Shown: positions 39,460-53,427, counted from the first letter of the stretch. The stretch: 64,000 nucleotides of DNA from Oncomelania hupensis (GCA_036898135.1 CM072513.1:35102295-35166294), one strand, 5' to 3'. Numbers and translations are program-made. Notes: generated by a model not told the origin, from the sequence alone.

Positions 39460-40446
39460 TTTTTCCAAAGAGGATACAAAAGACAGCAATATCAACAAGT
39501 AGAGGACCTACCCATGCAAGTTTTATGAACAGCAGACGGCATTTGTCAGTCATTCTTTGCCTTTACCGAAAATAGCACATAAGAAACATTTGATCGCCGG
39601 ATAAACTCCATTCATTGTGGAAACACAGTTTGTTTGAATCCCACGTTGAAATTTGTGATTAAGCGTATGTGCGTTTTGTTCACAGCGAGAAGGTATGTTG
39701 TGTGTAGGTCCGTGCAATGAAAATATTCCATTTCGATTCAGGTGCAAAGAAATTCTTTGACTTTTAAGAACTGAAAATACTACAAATAAAGCTCGGCATG
39801 CCGTAGACAGATAGACGGACCTGGCTAACCTTTACATGTATGTATTGTAGTCTGCTTAATAGGCATACGTAACATACAGTGCTACACAATACTATAAGCC
39901 TCTGGAAGAATTGTTCCGAGTTTTCTAGTTTTAGAACTTACGCAATTGAAGACAAGAATGATGTATTGCAGTTCTAAGGGTTACAGATCAGAAGCGCGAC
40001 TGTGGTAACAATTTATTTCCAAGATTTCCAAGCACTACGACTGTGATCCTAAGTCTTGTACATTGGAAATGTAGCCCGCTGAGGGTGTGGTCATACGCAT
40101 ATTGTTCTAGGTGATGACAGTTGACTCAACTCAAAACGCGTTGTAAGCAACGGGTTTGTCCCAGGTTTAGTCTTAGACTTGTTGTAGTATCTCAGTGTAT
40201 ACCTCGCAGTACGTGTACCACTGGAGCATGTGAATTTCGCAGTGCAGTCGGAGTTTATAAATTTCGCACAGCACAGTTTCTACTAACACGGATTGGGCGA
40301 GTTTAAAAAAAAAAAAAGTCAGTTCCACCGATTTCTTCACTTTAGATCCCAACACATTCTCCTTGTCATAGAATACACGGATATCATCTCTTTGCTGAGA
40401 ATTTACACATTCTTTTCCCCCTCTTATCTCTTGACGGCCTTCAGAC
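39460..40446. promoter_or_regulatory. Upstream region of the globin exon
   Basis: No TATA box at a sensible distance. A pyrimidine-rich tract at 40,412-40,442 ending TTCAG could be a splice acceptor for a 5' UTR intron, or simply 5' UTR. Confidence 0.3.
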
Positions 40447-40607
40447 ATGGGTAACACTCAAGTAGTGGCGTGCCTTGATAAGAACAATGATACTAAATCC
40501 CAGTACTTGGATAAGTACCTGACTCCCGATCAGATCAAGATCGTCCAAGACACATGGGACATCATGAAAGAGGACCTACCCACGCTGGGCGTGACAGTCT
40601 TTCTCAA
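40447..40607 (+). CDS. Globin, first coding exon (partial gene)
   Basis: The ATG opens 161 nt encoding MGNTQVVACLDKNN, then a helix-A-like block LTPDQIKIVQDTWDIMKEDL and PTLGVTVFLK, ending at the donor CTCAA/GTAAGT in phase 2. The Thr-Trp pair of helix A and a phase-2 intron at the end of helix B match the ancient B12.2 globin intron. A Gly at position 2 and a Cys at position 9 suggest a possible lipidated N-terminus as in globin X, although the position-6 Ser/Thr preferred for myristoylation is absent. A pyrimidine-rich tract and TTCAG end two bases before the ATG, so a 5' UTR intron is possible. I see no later globin exons between here and 64,000. Confidence 0.75.
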
Positions 40608-40895
40608 GTAAGTGGTTGAAAACGTTCTTTCTTTGTGATATTATTGTTGTAGTTGTTGTTGGTGTTATTGTTATTGCTATTATAGTAATCAACGATCAGC
40701 ATTGTCATCGTCGATGTGATCGTCGTTTTCAGCAGCATCCAGTATACAGCAAAAGAACCACTTTTATAGTAATCAATGATCAGCATTGTCATCGTCGTTG
40801 TCAGCAGCATCCAGCAACAGCAAAAGCAGCACTTTTATTTTTCTCAACATAAATATCGTTGTTATCATCGTCCTCCTCCTTCTCATCATCATCAT

Positions 40896-42635
40896 TGTCA
40901 CTGCCACGACTCCCCCTGGGTAGACGCCACAAACAAACACCTTACACACGCAGACAACCCAGACAGAATGACAGTTTCCCGCAGACGTGAAGGGATGAAA
41001 ACACAACGAATATATATACAACTTTCAAGCTATTTATTCATTCATACCACACACTCATACACATACAACATTTACACATGAAACGAGAAAAATGGTGATG
41101 GAACAATCAATGGGTCGATGAACAATGAAATGGAAATGTCAGATGAACGGGGGTTGCTGATCAACCACGTCTAACTAACGACTGTGCAACGCCAATGTCC
41201 GGGCACAGAGGGGGCAAGTGTCAAGAGGGGGACAAATAAAGAACGAGCCGACCTGATAGTAGGGTGTCCCCGTTGATGCCTCCGAAAGGTAGCTGCCTCC
41301 TCGTTGTGGTCGACGCTGGGCTGTCGCTGTTTAATCCAGGCGCTGTGGTGTCGCCACTCCCTCCGCCGCTGACGATGACGATGATGGTGATGATGACGCT
41401 GTAGTTGCGGCGGCCCTGCCGCCGTCGACGCCTCTCAGCCTGACCCCTCCTGTCGGCTACCTCGTAACGCCGAGGCTAGGTCCCGCAACAGACGTCACGA
41501 TCACGCGGGGAAGATGGGGTTGTGGGACGATGAGGATGTTCACAAACGTGGACGTGGACGAATGGGTGGTGATGATGATGTGGGTCCAACGACCGGATGT
41601 CGTCGTCGTCGTCGCGCTGAAGAATTCGACGAACTTCCGAGCGACGAACAAAGACTTTCGAGCCTGCAACATGCTTGCCGTATTGTTAATGTCATGTCCA
41701 CCCGATTCTGTCCCCCTCCCTCCTCACACTCTCCCCCCTTACTACACTAACTAATTCCTGTATCTTAAGGAAGCGCCACTGCTGTCCATTTCACTTCCCT
41801 TGACTACTATTACTGTCTCTTGTAATCAAACACATAATTCAAAAACTAAATGACATTATGAATGCATGAAATGAACAATGCTGCAAATGAATACATGAAA
41901 TCATCAGCACATTATCCATCTTGAGCAACCGCAACCTCAACAACAGCAACCACTTCCATCCTACCTTCATCACACTTCACCCCCATTCTCCCCCCTCATT
42001 CTCCCTCCTTCAGTCGCACCCTTCCTCTCCTCACTGCAACCATCCTTCTACCAGCCTCACGCACAGCTATCGTTCAACACCCCAAACAGCCGGCCATCGG
42101 TCACTAGCACAGTAAAGAAAGATCACCATCACACTTACCCAACGGCTCGATTGTAAAAGTACCTGTAGCTAGCCCTTTTCCACTGCTTGCCTACACAGTA
42201 CTCCAAGTAGGGTAAATCCAGTGCATAGTTTCCATTAGTGGACAATGCCTCACACTAAACTACCACACTGCACAAACTTTGCTATATTATAGCTGCACTC
42301 CAATCTGAGAGTTAAACTACAAAACACAGCACCTTTTCCAACTAGTATACTCTTTTTGGAACCAGTTACTATTATTCGTTAATAACTGTCCCCCCTACTT
42401 TTCCAGAACAACCAAAACACCCAGAGCAACAAAACAACCCGGTCTACACCGTAGCTCTGCCAAAACCTGTTCTGACTACAGTGAGTAAACTTCTTCACTG
42501 GCTGACCGCCCTTATGCTGTTTAGTCACGATTTGCACGCATAACCTAGCATACGACACCCGCAGTTACCACCCCCTAACTCATTACCTCTCCACCCACAC
42601 CCTGGCCGGTTTCTCTCACGGGCTGCCCTGTGACA
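40896..42635 (-). mobile_element. Solo LTR, copy 2 of the same family, about 450 bp longer
   Basis: The reverse complement of this segment starts TGTCACAGGGCAGCC and ends GGCAGTGACA, and it matches copy 1 (6,190-7,479) at both ends and through the middle. The 5-bp duplication ATCAT is perfect (40,891-40,895 and 42,636-42,640). A stretch at roughly 41,690-42,145 is absent from copy 1. The element begins only about 290 bp downstream of the globin donor site, in its first intron. Confidence 0.8.
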
Positions 42636-42822
42636 ATCATCACATCATCATTGAAGTCTGTTACATAATTGACACAACAGCATGGAACAAATCAATCTAT
42701 TCACAAGGTGAATCACCTCAGACCACCAGGCCTAAGAGTTGCATTTTGAAGTAAAAAAAGAAATTGATTGAGTGAAGTGATATAGACTATGTGAATCCGA
42801 GTATGAATTTTAGCTTTGTGTG

Positions 42823-42836
42823 TATGTGTGTGTGTG

Positions 42837-42893
<57 letters not shown>
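42823..42893. repeat. (GT)n(TTG)n microsatellite
   Basis: A short GT run followed by about 18 TTG units. Confidence 0.95.
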
Positions 42894-43145
42894 CGTTGCT
42901 GTTATGTATTTCCATACTTACCTGAAAATACCTTGAAACAGTTGGCAATCAGAACGAGCCAAATGTCGGTTTGTCCGTCGGCCCTTTGGAAGCCGCATTT
43001 CAAGAACCATAGAAAGGATTTTGACCATACTTCATAGGAACATTACCTAGGTTAGAGGCATGATTCCCATCCCACCCATTGAATTGAGGCATGCTTCCCA
43101 TCGCATCATATAATTCTATCGTAAAGGTCAAGGTTTCTGGAGTTT

Positions 43146-43342
43146 CTAAGAGTGTCCTGCAGCTCAGTTGATAGTGAGTTGGTTTCCTATGTCGAAGGTT
43201 ACGGGTTCGAACCCCGCATGGGTCGAACTTACGTGACTGAGGTACCAGACTTTTCAGGACACCGAGGGTTTCTTCCCTCCCTTCAATAATGGTTTTAGTT
43301 GCACTCAATCTAAAATTTCCAAACTAAAAAAAAAAAAAAAAA
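43146..43342 (+). mobile_element. Family C tRNA-derived SINE, copy C2, poly(A) tail
   Basis: Head GTGTCCTGCAGCTCAGTTGA, B box GGTTCGAACC at 43,204-43,213, the same ACTTTTCAGGACACCGAGGG body as C1, and an 18-19 base A-run at 43,325-43,342. It is nested in a family D repeat. Confidence 0.85.
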
Positions 43343-43426
43343 ATTCTATTCCGACATCTGTAATAGCAATTTCTTCAGATCGCCGCGCTTTGAGTTCGAT
43401 TGAAGAAAAAGCGCATGATAGTATCG

Positions 43427-43429
<3 letters not shown>

Positions 43430-43474
<45 letters not shown>
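43430..43474. repeat. (ATT)n microsatellite
   Basis: About 14 ATT units between SINEs C2 and B2. Confidence 0.95.
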
Positions 43475-43504
43475 CGTTTTGCTCAATATCTATTAAAACA
43501 ATGT

Positions 43505-43793
43505 AAAAAAAGGTAAAGGTAGTCCCATAGCCTTGTGGCCGTAGGGGAGCGTGATGTTGGAGATCACACTTATCTTGGGCCAGCGTAATGAGGGTGATGC
43601 CCAACTCTCTCCCTCGCTGCTTTACCTTCCCCACCCTCAAGAGAGTAGGTACTCAATCACAGTTGAGTCAACTGGGGGCGTTGTTGTTTGTCGCTTCACT
43701 AGCGGTCACCCATCCAAGTGCTAACCGCACCGGACGGTGCTTCACTTTCGACACAGTAGCGAGTGCTCCAACCACTGCACTATCCGACACCCC
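43505..43793 (-). mobile_element. Family B SINE, copy B2
   Basis: Reverse-oriented copy of the same SINE with a GGTAAAGGTAGTCCC start on the plus strand (its 3' tail) and a CCGACACCCC end (its head). A 7-bp duplication ACAATGT lies at 43,498-43,504 and 43,794-43,800. It sits inside a family D repeat. Confidence 0.85.
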
Positions 43794-44129
43794 ACAATGT
43801 CCTAAGCGATTTTGTTGTGTTTTGGTATACAATTACTTCAAATAATGGTCCATCCTTAAGTAACACTCCTGTTGTCGCACAGTCAGTCTGTCGGTCTGTC
43901 CGTCACTCCAAATTAAACTATTTTGTTCAAAACACACTTCGTTTTTGCCATTTCCTTATGAATAATTGAACTGAAATTCATTATTTTTACTTTGCGGCCA
44001 CTTAAATGACTGCTAAGCTGGATATATCATTCTTATTTGTACTTCCTCAAAGGTCAAGGTCATTGCGCTTCACCATTTTCTGAAAACGTTTTGTGCTGTA
44101 TCTATTAAAAAAAACACCAACGACTTAGC

Positions 44130-44414
44130 CGATTTTTTTCCTTTTTTATAACAAACTTTTTTATTTTCCAAAACATGCATGCAAATATTATATTTTTACA
44201 TTCTCAAAGATTGGAATGAAAAAGGACATAAAAAGATCATATTACAATAGAGAACGAAGGATTCCCAGCTCCTTATGTCCCATGTACAAGTTGTTAAGAC
44301 AAAATCATACAGTTCGGATTTGAACAGCTTATGTATTAGACTCTACATAGATATTTGGTTTTTACTTTGTGACAGAAAAGGGGAAAAATAGAGAAGAAAG
44401 AATAGCGAGAGAGA

Positions 44415-44492
<78 letters not shown>

Positions 44493-45120
44493 AAGCGAGA
44501 GAGAGAGCATGATGCGTCATAATTTTACAAATTTTACTAGACCAGAAGTAGTTGGCAGTGAAAAGTACATGCATACATGTAACTATAAAGTATAAACACT
44601 TATCTGCCGTCAAACAGTGGTAAACACGCGTGCCATACTAGTACACAGTTTTGATATCTCATTTGTAAAAACGCCATCTTTGTTTCTACTTCATATTGAC
44701 TTTTCAGCACCGCTGTAAAGGACCTGTAAAGTGGAATCCTTTTCTCCATTTAACATTTGTAAATAAATGATTTTGATAATAAAATTAACAAGTCTAATAT
44801 TGTGTCCGTTCTTATATTTCTGTCACAACCAAATGAGACGAGATGTAGCGCGGAAATGCAAAGCAACAGCATTATAACACTTAGAATTTAAGGCTGCTTC
44901 AAATTCAGTCCAAAACGTTTGAACGAAAGGACAGTTAAAGAAAAGGTGTTTTTTTCCCTTTCACCTTCACAAAAGGTACAATTAATACTCTGTTCTACTC
45001 CAATGCTAGATAATACTATATTTGTTCCTATGAATTATTATAATTTGCAGCCACTTCAATTTGATTTCCCTAATTTCTTGTATTTTCTTAAATATTATGT
45101 TCCATTCTACTATGCAGTGT
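44130..45120 (-). mobile_element. Tx1/L1-like LINE C-terminal remnant
   Basis: Broken minus-strand frames near 44,860-44,990 read INCTFCEGERE and HLFFNCPFVQTFWTEFEAAL, the CxxC...H...C block that ends Tx1/L1-type ORF2 proteins. A further piece (LNNLYMGHKELGILRSLL) lies near 44,240-44,300. It may be the detached end of the element at 46.5-50.2 kb or a separate copy. A (GA)n array at 44,408-44,507 interrupts it. Confidence 0.55.
44408..44508. repeat. (GA)n microsatellite
   Basis: About 45 GA units with flanking GAAA interruptions. Confidence 0.95.
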
Positions 45121-45365
45121 TTTAGATCCTAAACTTGTGAGGGTATTCATACATTTTCAAAGGGTACAACCATTCGCAAGTACTTTGCTGTTTTTGCTTC
45201 ATTATTTTGTATGCAAGTTTCTTCACATCATAACATTATGATATTGTGACTGTGTCTAGTGTGTTGTGAAGCAAAACAGACTGTTCTTGACTTAATACAA
45301 TTTTGAAATATCCAAGATGAAAATATTGTTTTATGTACATGCCTACTGTTTAGTGTCCACAACAA

Positions 45366-45367
<2 letters not shown>

Positions 45368-45430
<63 letters not shown>
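45368..45430. repeat. (GA)n microsatellite
   Basis: About 31 GA units. Confidence 0.95.
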
Positions 45431-45432
<2 letters not shown>

Positions 45433-45776
45433 TCTCTTAACAAAATTAGTACAAAATTAGTTAATACATGTGTAATAATTTTAACTGTCTTTTATGGTGT
45501 ACTATGTTCATCACTTCACGCTTGTTAATTGGATAAGTAAGTCTGCAACTACTTTAATTTGTCATTTTGAAATCGCAGAAAAGGATGCAACAACAGTTAA
45601 ATTAATCAGCTTCAGACTCATCACATGCCATTCATAGCATGAACTGAATTAAAACACATTCTAAACTCCCATACAGAAGCTCAGCCAGTTTCAGGTTTCA
45701 ATCATGATCCCCAGCCCTTGACAGCAAAGAAAATCTTATTCAAGATAATTGTCATATGCCTAATGCCTTAAGAGTG

Positions 45777-45905
45777 GCCAAGAAAATGATTATCACGCTA
45801 AACGGTGCTGAACAAGTGTTCCATTTTCAGCACATTTTGATACGGTTCCTGTCACTGCGGAACACTTGTTACGCATCATGTAGCGTGATAGTCATTTTCT
45901 TGGTC
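45777..45905. repeat. Imperfect foldback, about 130 bp
   Basis: CCAAGAAAATGATTATCACG and AACAAGTGTTCC at the left are answered by GGAACACTTGTT and CGTGATAGTCATTTTCTTGG at the right, around a ~30-bp loop. Could be a small MITE. Confidence 0.7.
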
Positions 45906-46489
45906 TGTGTCCAGGTGCCTTGAAACACTCTTGACAGCCATTTTCTTAGCCAATCTTTTTGACAACCAACCTGTTTCTCTTTGAGTTTTTCACTCGGTTC
46001 TGCTCACTGAACCCGAAGTAGAGTTTCTTCCCTTACGGATACGTCATGATCGGTCGTCTGCTACGGAAGCGCATAGGCACTTGAACGTTGCAATTTCTGC
46101 TAGTGATGGTCGAATCTCACAACAGAGAACAACTTTAAAAATTGCGGAACCTGCGTAAGTACGTTGCGCAAGTTGCGATAGCCTCCATGACCGTACACCC
46201 GCTGATAAATTTCTTTACGTTTTCAGACCTCTTCCAAGAAAAACCATTACGTGATCACACCCCCTCTGGCACTCTTTTACGTGATTTTGGACGCCAAGAA
46301 GTATAATACCTCCAAATGTAGGCTACGTGATCTAAAACACTGCTACTCTGCGCCCTATTCTCCCTTCCCAGTTTTTCAACAATTTGGTTTTACTTCATCT
46401 TTACTAATGTATCATAAAATATCCTCGCACCTCTCGTGGCTGTACCTATAAATCTCAACACTTTACTATTATTATAATGTTAGAGGTAG

Positions 46490-49400
46490 CTAGTTGCAGT
46501 CCACTCCGGCGAACATATTTCTTAACAGCCTTTACACAACCATAATACACTAATAAATTAATAGTAATTCTACATTTTTCAATAAAAGCTTTAAAACTTA
46601 AGAAATTGCCATTGTCATTCAACAAACATACAATAGTATATGCACATTTTTCAATCCAATCGGGAAAGTGAATTACATTACATTACATTACATGATTATT
46701 GCTTTAGGTCCAGCGGACTCTTCCGAGCCAAATCAGGACCGGACAACCCCTGATCCGCATAAAAGATCTCCTGAAACAACCCTAGTGGTAAAACTGAAAG
46801 CTCTCCACCAGCCAGTCACTTTACAATAAAGACATCCCACGCAGGGGACGCTGAGGTTGTACTCTAATTTATCGAACCCCCGTTTACAAAAACAAAATAG
46901 AATACAAACATCATTATAAATTATCAACAAAACACATACATATAAAATGCCTACATTGCTAAATAATAACATCATAGGAAGCCATAGTGACCACCTGGCA
47001 GAAAGCGTCCAATATTCCCAAGCTGATCCAACAGATCTCATACACAAATAAGGAGTCTTGTCCCGGAAGAGTTTTCAAGAAAAAAGGTAGGTGACTGGTC
47101 TAGCAAAGAAAAAGATAGTATAGCAGATTGATAGAACAGAGCAGGAATGAGAAAGAGCAAATGAGAAAGACAGCGACAGAGTGAATTTAAAGCACTAAAT
47201 TTCCAGAAAGTGGGGATACTATTTATACTGAAACCCCCGGCACCCCAACGGGGATAAAGTAAATTGTTTTCGCTTCAACTAAAATATTATTATTACAAAA
47301 TAATGGCTCCGAATACATTTCCTCAGCGCTGTCAGTATTTTTATCTCCCAGAATTTCATATGCCCATAGAACGCCATACCAGAAAGGGTTAATATTTTCT
47401 TCAATACACAATTTGTTATCAAGCTTATTAATTAAAACACCTTATCATTTACAATTTCAATTATATTTTTCCATTTACGCTTAGTCTTCATCAACTTTTT
47501 GATCCAAGTTATTTTTAATGCGTTCACATAATGGCGTACATCTGGGATACCAATACCTCCATCAGAGATACTTTTAATTGAGGACTTTTTTAAAAATAGA
47601 AATCTTAGCATTTTTATTATTCCAAACAAATGTAAAAATATTTTTTGAATAGATCTCGAAGTTGATAATATAGTCTGGTGGATTAGGCAGTAACAGCCAC
47701 AGATATACAAGCTTCGATAAGCTCACAGCAACCCGACCAACTGGTGTTAACTGACGTTTTAACCATATCTTGTACAGTATTTTAATTTCTAGAAATGTTG
47801 CTTTAAAGTTTAATTGAACACAATCTTTTAAGCCATTTGTAAAAATAATTTCAAGTATCTTAAAGTCTTGGTTCCAGTCCATGCGTAGATGGGGCATGAA
47901 GACAGTATGATAATTCCTTTTACTACCTAACCAGATTGCGCTACTTTTGTCTGTATTTAAAACTAAGACAGAAATAGAGCCAAAACGTTCAATAGTATTT
48001 ATTGTTTTTCTAAATTAATTTTCAACTCCTTCTAACATTATTTCAGTATCATCTGCCTATTGCAAAATTTTACTTTCTTTATCGTTAATTTGTCTCCCTT
48101 TTATCTCTTCATTTAACCTAATCATAACTGCCCAAACACACATAATAAATAAATAACATGAAATTGGGTCTCGTTGTCTACAGCCCCTCTGCACATGAAA
48201 CCATGACGTTAGACCTCCTTTCACAGTTACGGAAGATTCAATGTTGTTATAGAAGGTAGCACTCTATTTACTAAAGTCAGGGCCACATCCAAAAGCATGT
48301 AGTAGGCCTACTTTAAACCGAAAATTCCAGTTAAAAGAATCAAAGGCTTTTTCAAAATTTAGGCAAAGAAGAAGTCCAGTTTTATAATGTGTTCGTAAAT
48401 AATCAATACTATCATAAAATCACCTAAATATCAACCCCGCATAAAACCAGTCTGATCTTCACGAAATGATTGAAGGTAACACTAACTTTAATGATTGAAT
48501 AACTTTAATCTGTTGGCAATGTACGAAGAACCAATTTTACATACTACGTTTAATAAAGACATAGGTCTCCAGGTTTTTTTAAATGAACTCCCTAGGTCTA
48601 TTTTCTTTTGGTATACAAATTATTATTCTCTTTCTGCGTTGACGACAATTTCCCCTCCCTAAATCCTTCATTAAGTGACCAAAGTATAAAGTTCCCTAAA
48701 CTACGCCAGAAAAATTTAAAGAACTACAGTAAACCCGTCACTACCTGGACTTTTCCTGTTCGGCATAATCTTTAAAGCAAAAGAAGAATCTTCTAAGGCG
48801 ATTTCTCTCTCTAAAGAGGTTTGATCTTATTGACTTAACGTCGGAAGATTATATACAATATCGGCTATTTCGACTTCTTCAACTTCTCTTACAGAATATA
48901 GTTTATAATAAAATCCATTGACTTCATTTACAATAACTTTTTTATCTGATAAAATAATGCCAGTTTTATCCAGTTTATTTATCCTTCTATTAACGGAGTT
49001 TCTTTTTTTCCAGTTAACAAAAATATGACGTAACTTTCTCCACCTCAGCCATCCACCTAGCCCGTGAGCGAAGCAGTTCTCCTTCCATTCTTTTCTCCCT
49101 AATTGAAACTAATTATTCTTTGCTATTTTCTAATTCCGTTTTTTCTACATCACATAAATTATCTTTCTTTCCTAAAGTCTCTATCAACGTTTCTAATTGT
49201 AGTTCTTTTTCATTATCAGTCCGTTTTTTCATTGTTGCGTAAGACATTATCTGATCCCTAAATTTTCATTAAAAAGGTTTTTAAAAAATAATTGATCACT
49301 TACTACAAATTGCATGTAAGAAAAGGGGACATTGGGTAGGTTTTTAGGTAGGTAGGGAGTAACTGCATAATTCTTCTATTACATTTTTAATGACTAGATT

Positions 49401-50187
49401 AACTTCCTTGTCTGTAAGCAAGGAACTATTAAACTTCCAAAGACCTGGTTTCGTCCCTTCTTTAGTAACGTTTACTGATAAAGAAATAATAGAATTGTCA
49501 GTTCTACACGTGGGAGGTCTGTGCCGATGGAAAATTTTTTAGTAGACATTCAGAAACTAAAAAAATATATCAACGACTTTGCTGTAAGGGATTAGCCTAC
49601 TTTTTCGCCACGTAAATCTCTTTAACTCGGGATTTAATTCTCTCCAAACATCTATCAAATTTAAATCTGTCATCAGTTCATGAATTTGTTCTTGTGCTTT
49701 AGTATTATTTTTATTTTGTGTAATTAAAATAGTCTAACAAAAATGTGTGCACTAAATTCCAGTCGCCCCCTAGTATTGTCTGATCATATCTAAACTCTAG
49801 AATACATTGTTTTAAGTTAAAGTAGAAATCAGGGTAATCTATGTTAGGACCGTACAAACTAATGATTAAACATTCTTTATTAAGTATTTTTGAAGAAATA
49901 ATTATACAATTGCCATCTAAACTTGTGACAATTTTATTAATTTTAAATTCAAAATTGCTATTAAACAGCAATACTACACCCCGCGCATTAGAACTAAAAG
50001 AAGCAAAATGGCAAGTGTAACCCCACTCAGGCCTAATGTAGTTCTCTAATTTAAAAAAAATCAAAGTGAATATCCTGTAATAAATAAATGCTATAAGCCT
50101 TTGATCTTAAGCAATGGAAAACATCGCGAAATTTCTTAGAGTCAGCAAGACTCTGACAGTTCATGGACATAACCTTTAGTACCCTAG
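46490..50187 (-). mobile_element. Tx1/L1-like LINE ORF2 remnant, interrupted by family A
   Basis: The minus strand starts with an APE endonuclease (MSMNCQSLADSKKFRDVFHC, YLLQDIHF; after a frameshift YIRPEWGYTCHFASFSSNAR and ILGGDWNLV). RT remnants follow in 49.0-48.0 kb, including VQRGCRQRDPIS near 48,200 and *ADDTEI near 48,060, where the catalytic YADD has a TAG in place of Tyr. Then come KDCVQLNFKATFLEIK, WLKRQLTPVGRVAV, LPNPPDYI and GGIGIPDVRHYVNALKITWI. The frame continues (NPFWYGVLWAYEIL) to 47,262, resumes below the family A insertion (DWIEKCAYTIVCLLNDNGNF) and ends near 46,490. It is heavily mutated. Confidence 0.8.
46675..47255 (-). mobile_element. Family A retroposon, copy A5, inserted in a Tx1-like LINE
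   Basis: The tail is (ATTAC)n at the low end. Flanks AAAGTGAATT (46,665-46,674) and AAAGTAAATT (47,256-47,265) are a target duplication with one mismatch. The minus-strand LINE frame that stops at the right flank resumes at the left flank, so the insertion split an existing LINE. Confidence 0.85.
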
Positions 50188-50257
50188 TTAAACGATCATC
50201 TGTGGTGTCCCAACGACCTTTGAGTTACGGGATAGGATAGGATACGATAGGATATAA
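50188..50257 (+). mobile_element. RTE LINE 3' tip, about 70 bp
   Basis: TTAAACGATCATCTGTGGTG through GAGTTACGGGATAGGATAGG matches the last 60-70 bp of the other RTE copies. It abuts the 5' side of the Tx1-like LINE at 50,187. Confidence 0.8.
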
Positions 50258-50617
50258 AAAAAAAATCCTCAATAATATAACCTTTAGACCATCGCACATA
50301 AATTACAAAGAAATGAAAAATGAAAATAGCAGAAACCCCGAGACATGAAAAAAAGAGCATTAATACAATTAACGTGTACCGTAACATGTTTTTCACAGAA
50401 TTATTGTGACCATCAAAATATCGGCAGAATAATGCCAGCTTTGTTGACAAGTTTCAAATTCACATTTTTAAGTCCCATGATCAAATGCTGGTAGAAAAAG
50501 CAAACGCACAGAGAGTAGAAAAATAAATAATTATACAGAATACAAGTAAACACGGATAATGAAATAGAGTAGAAGTGAAGAAGCGAGAAGAAAGACTATT
50601 TAATTCAGATCATTATT

Positions 50618-50990
<373 letters not shown>

Positions 50991-51035
50991 CAGGTAGTTG
51001 GAGTTGAAGCAAGAAAGTGTTTTTAAATGAATTCT

Positions 51036-52218
<1,183 letters not shown>

Positions 52219-52326
52219 GGGATGGCACGTGTGTGTGTGTGTGTGTGCGTGTGTTTGTGTGTATGGGTGGGGGTGCGTGTGCGTGTGCGGGTGTGTGTGT
52301 ATGGGTGTGTGTGTGTGTGTGTGTGA
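52219..52326. repeat. (GT)n-rich stretch
   Basis: GT/GC-type dinucleotide runs with GGGTGT interruptions. Confidence 0.9.
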
Positions 52327-52568
52327 GTGTGGAGACACTTTGCCCTAATGTCTGAAATGACGGTCCACGATGACGTTATGCTTTGTTGAATGCACTTGTG
52401 AATGTTGTACTGCTTTTATATGTTCTCGATTGCTTTTGTTCCCCCACCTATTAATGAATATGCATGTGAGTGTTGAGCGAACCTGATGGTTTTACATAAT
52501 ATCTTTCAGGATGCACTGTATATAAACTGAATGTAATTAAAATGAAATGTTTTGTGCATTTTTACAAG

Positions 52569-52692
<124 letters not shown>

Positions 52693-53345
52693 CAACACGG
52701 GCATCAAAGTCCTCAACAAAGTGCACAGGTTCAAATATTTAGGAGCCATTGTATCAGACAATGGGTCCCGACAGGAAGTCCTCTCCAGGATCGCACAAAC
52801 AACTGCTGCCCTGGCGAGGTTGAAGCCAATTTGGAAAGACAGGACCATCAGTCTACATTCCAAGGTAAGGCTGCTGCTCTCCATTGTCATCTCCATCTTC
52901 CTATACGCTTGCGAAACATGGACCCTCACAGCAGATCTACAACGAAGAATACAAAGCATGGAGATGAGGTGCTACAGAAGACTTTTGGGCATTTCCTATA
53001 CACCGCACATCACCAACGACGATGTCCGACAGACCATCACACAAGCCATTGGACAACACGATGACCTGCTCACAGTGGTGAAGAAACGGAAACTCCGATG
53101 GTATGGACACGTCACCAGATCATCAGGTCTTGCAAAGACCACCCTGCAAGGTACAGTGCAAGGAGGTAGAAGAAGATGGAGACCGAAAAAGAGGTGGGAG
53201 GACAACATTCGAGAATGGACTGGTTTGACACTGAGCGAAACAATCGCGGTTGCTGAGGACAGTGAAAGATGGAGTACGCTGGTTAAACGATCATCTGTGG
53301 TGCTCCTACGATCTCCGAGTTATGGGATAGGTAGGATAGGATAGG

Positions 53346-53347
<2 letters not shown>
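52693..53347 (+). mobile_element. RTE-type LINE, 5'-truncated copy inside (ATT)n
   Basis: The open frame begins abruptly after a (CAT)n(ATT)n run and contains FKYLGAIVSDNGSRQEVLSR, LYACETWTLTADLQRRIQSM, ISYTPHITND and WYGHVTRSSGLAKTTLQGTV, then PKKRWEDNIREWTGLTLSE. It ends in (GGATA)n followed by another long (ATT)n run. The 3' reading frame has no stop and is the best-preserved RTE C-terminus here. Confidence 0.85.

Positions 53348-53426
<79 letters not shown>
53346..53426. repeat. (ATT)n microsatellite downstream of an RTE copy
   Basis: About 26 ATT units directly after the (GGATA)n tail; it probably continues the array at 52,569-52,692. Confidence 0.95.

Positions 53427-53427
<1 letters not shown>

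Larger units (their letters stand above)
42905..44135 (+). repeat. Family D dispersed repeat, copy D3, split by SINEs C2 and B2
   Basis: Starts near CCTGAAAATACCTTGAAACA with AATCAGAACGAGCCAAATGT, continues after SINE C2 and SINE B2 with GATTTTGTTGTGTTTTGGTA, and later AAAGGTCAAGGTCA. The two SINEs inserted after the repeat was in place. Confidence 0.65.

Noticed and set aside
43146..43230. A tRNA gene (perfect B box GGTTCGAACC)
   Set aside because: The acceptor stem does not pair and the segment continues into a SINE body with a poly(A) tail; the same applies at 25.4 kb.
47223..47411. A separate small gene
   Set aside because: The peptide NPFWYGVLWAYEIL belongs to the Tx1-like LINE C-terminal region and its end runs into family A.
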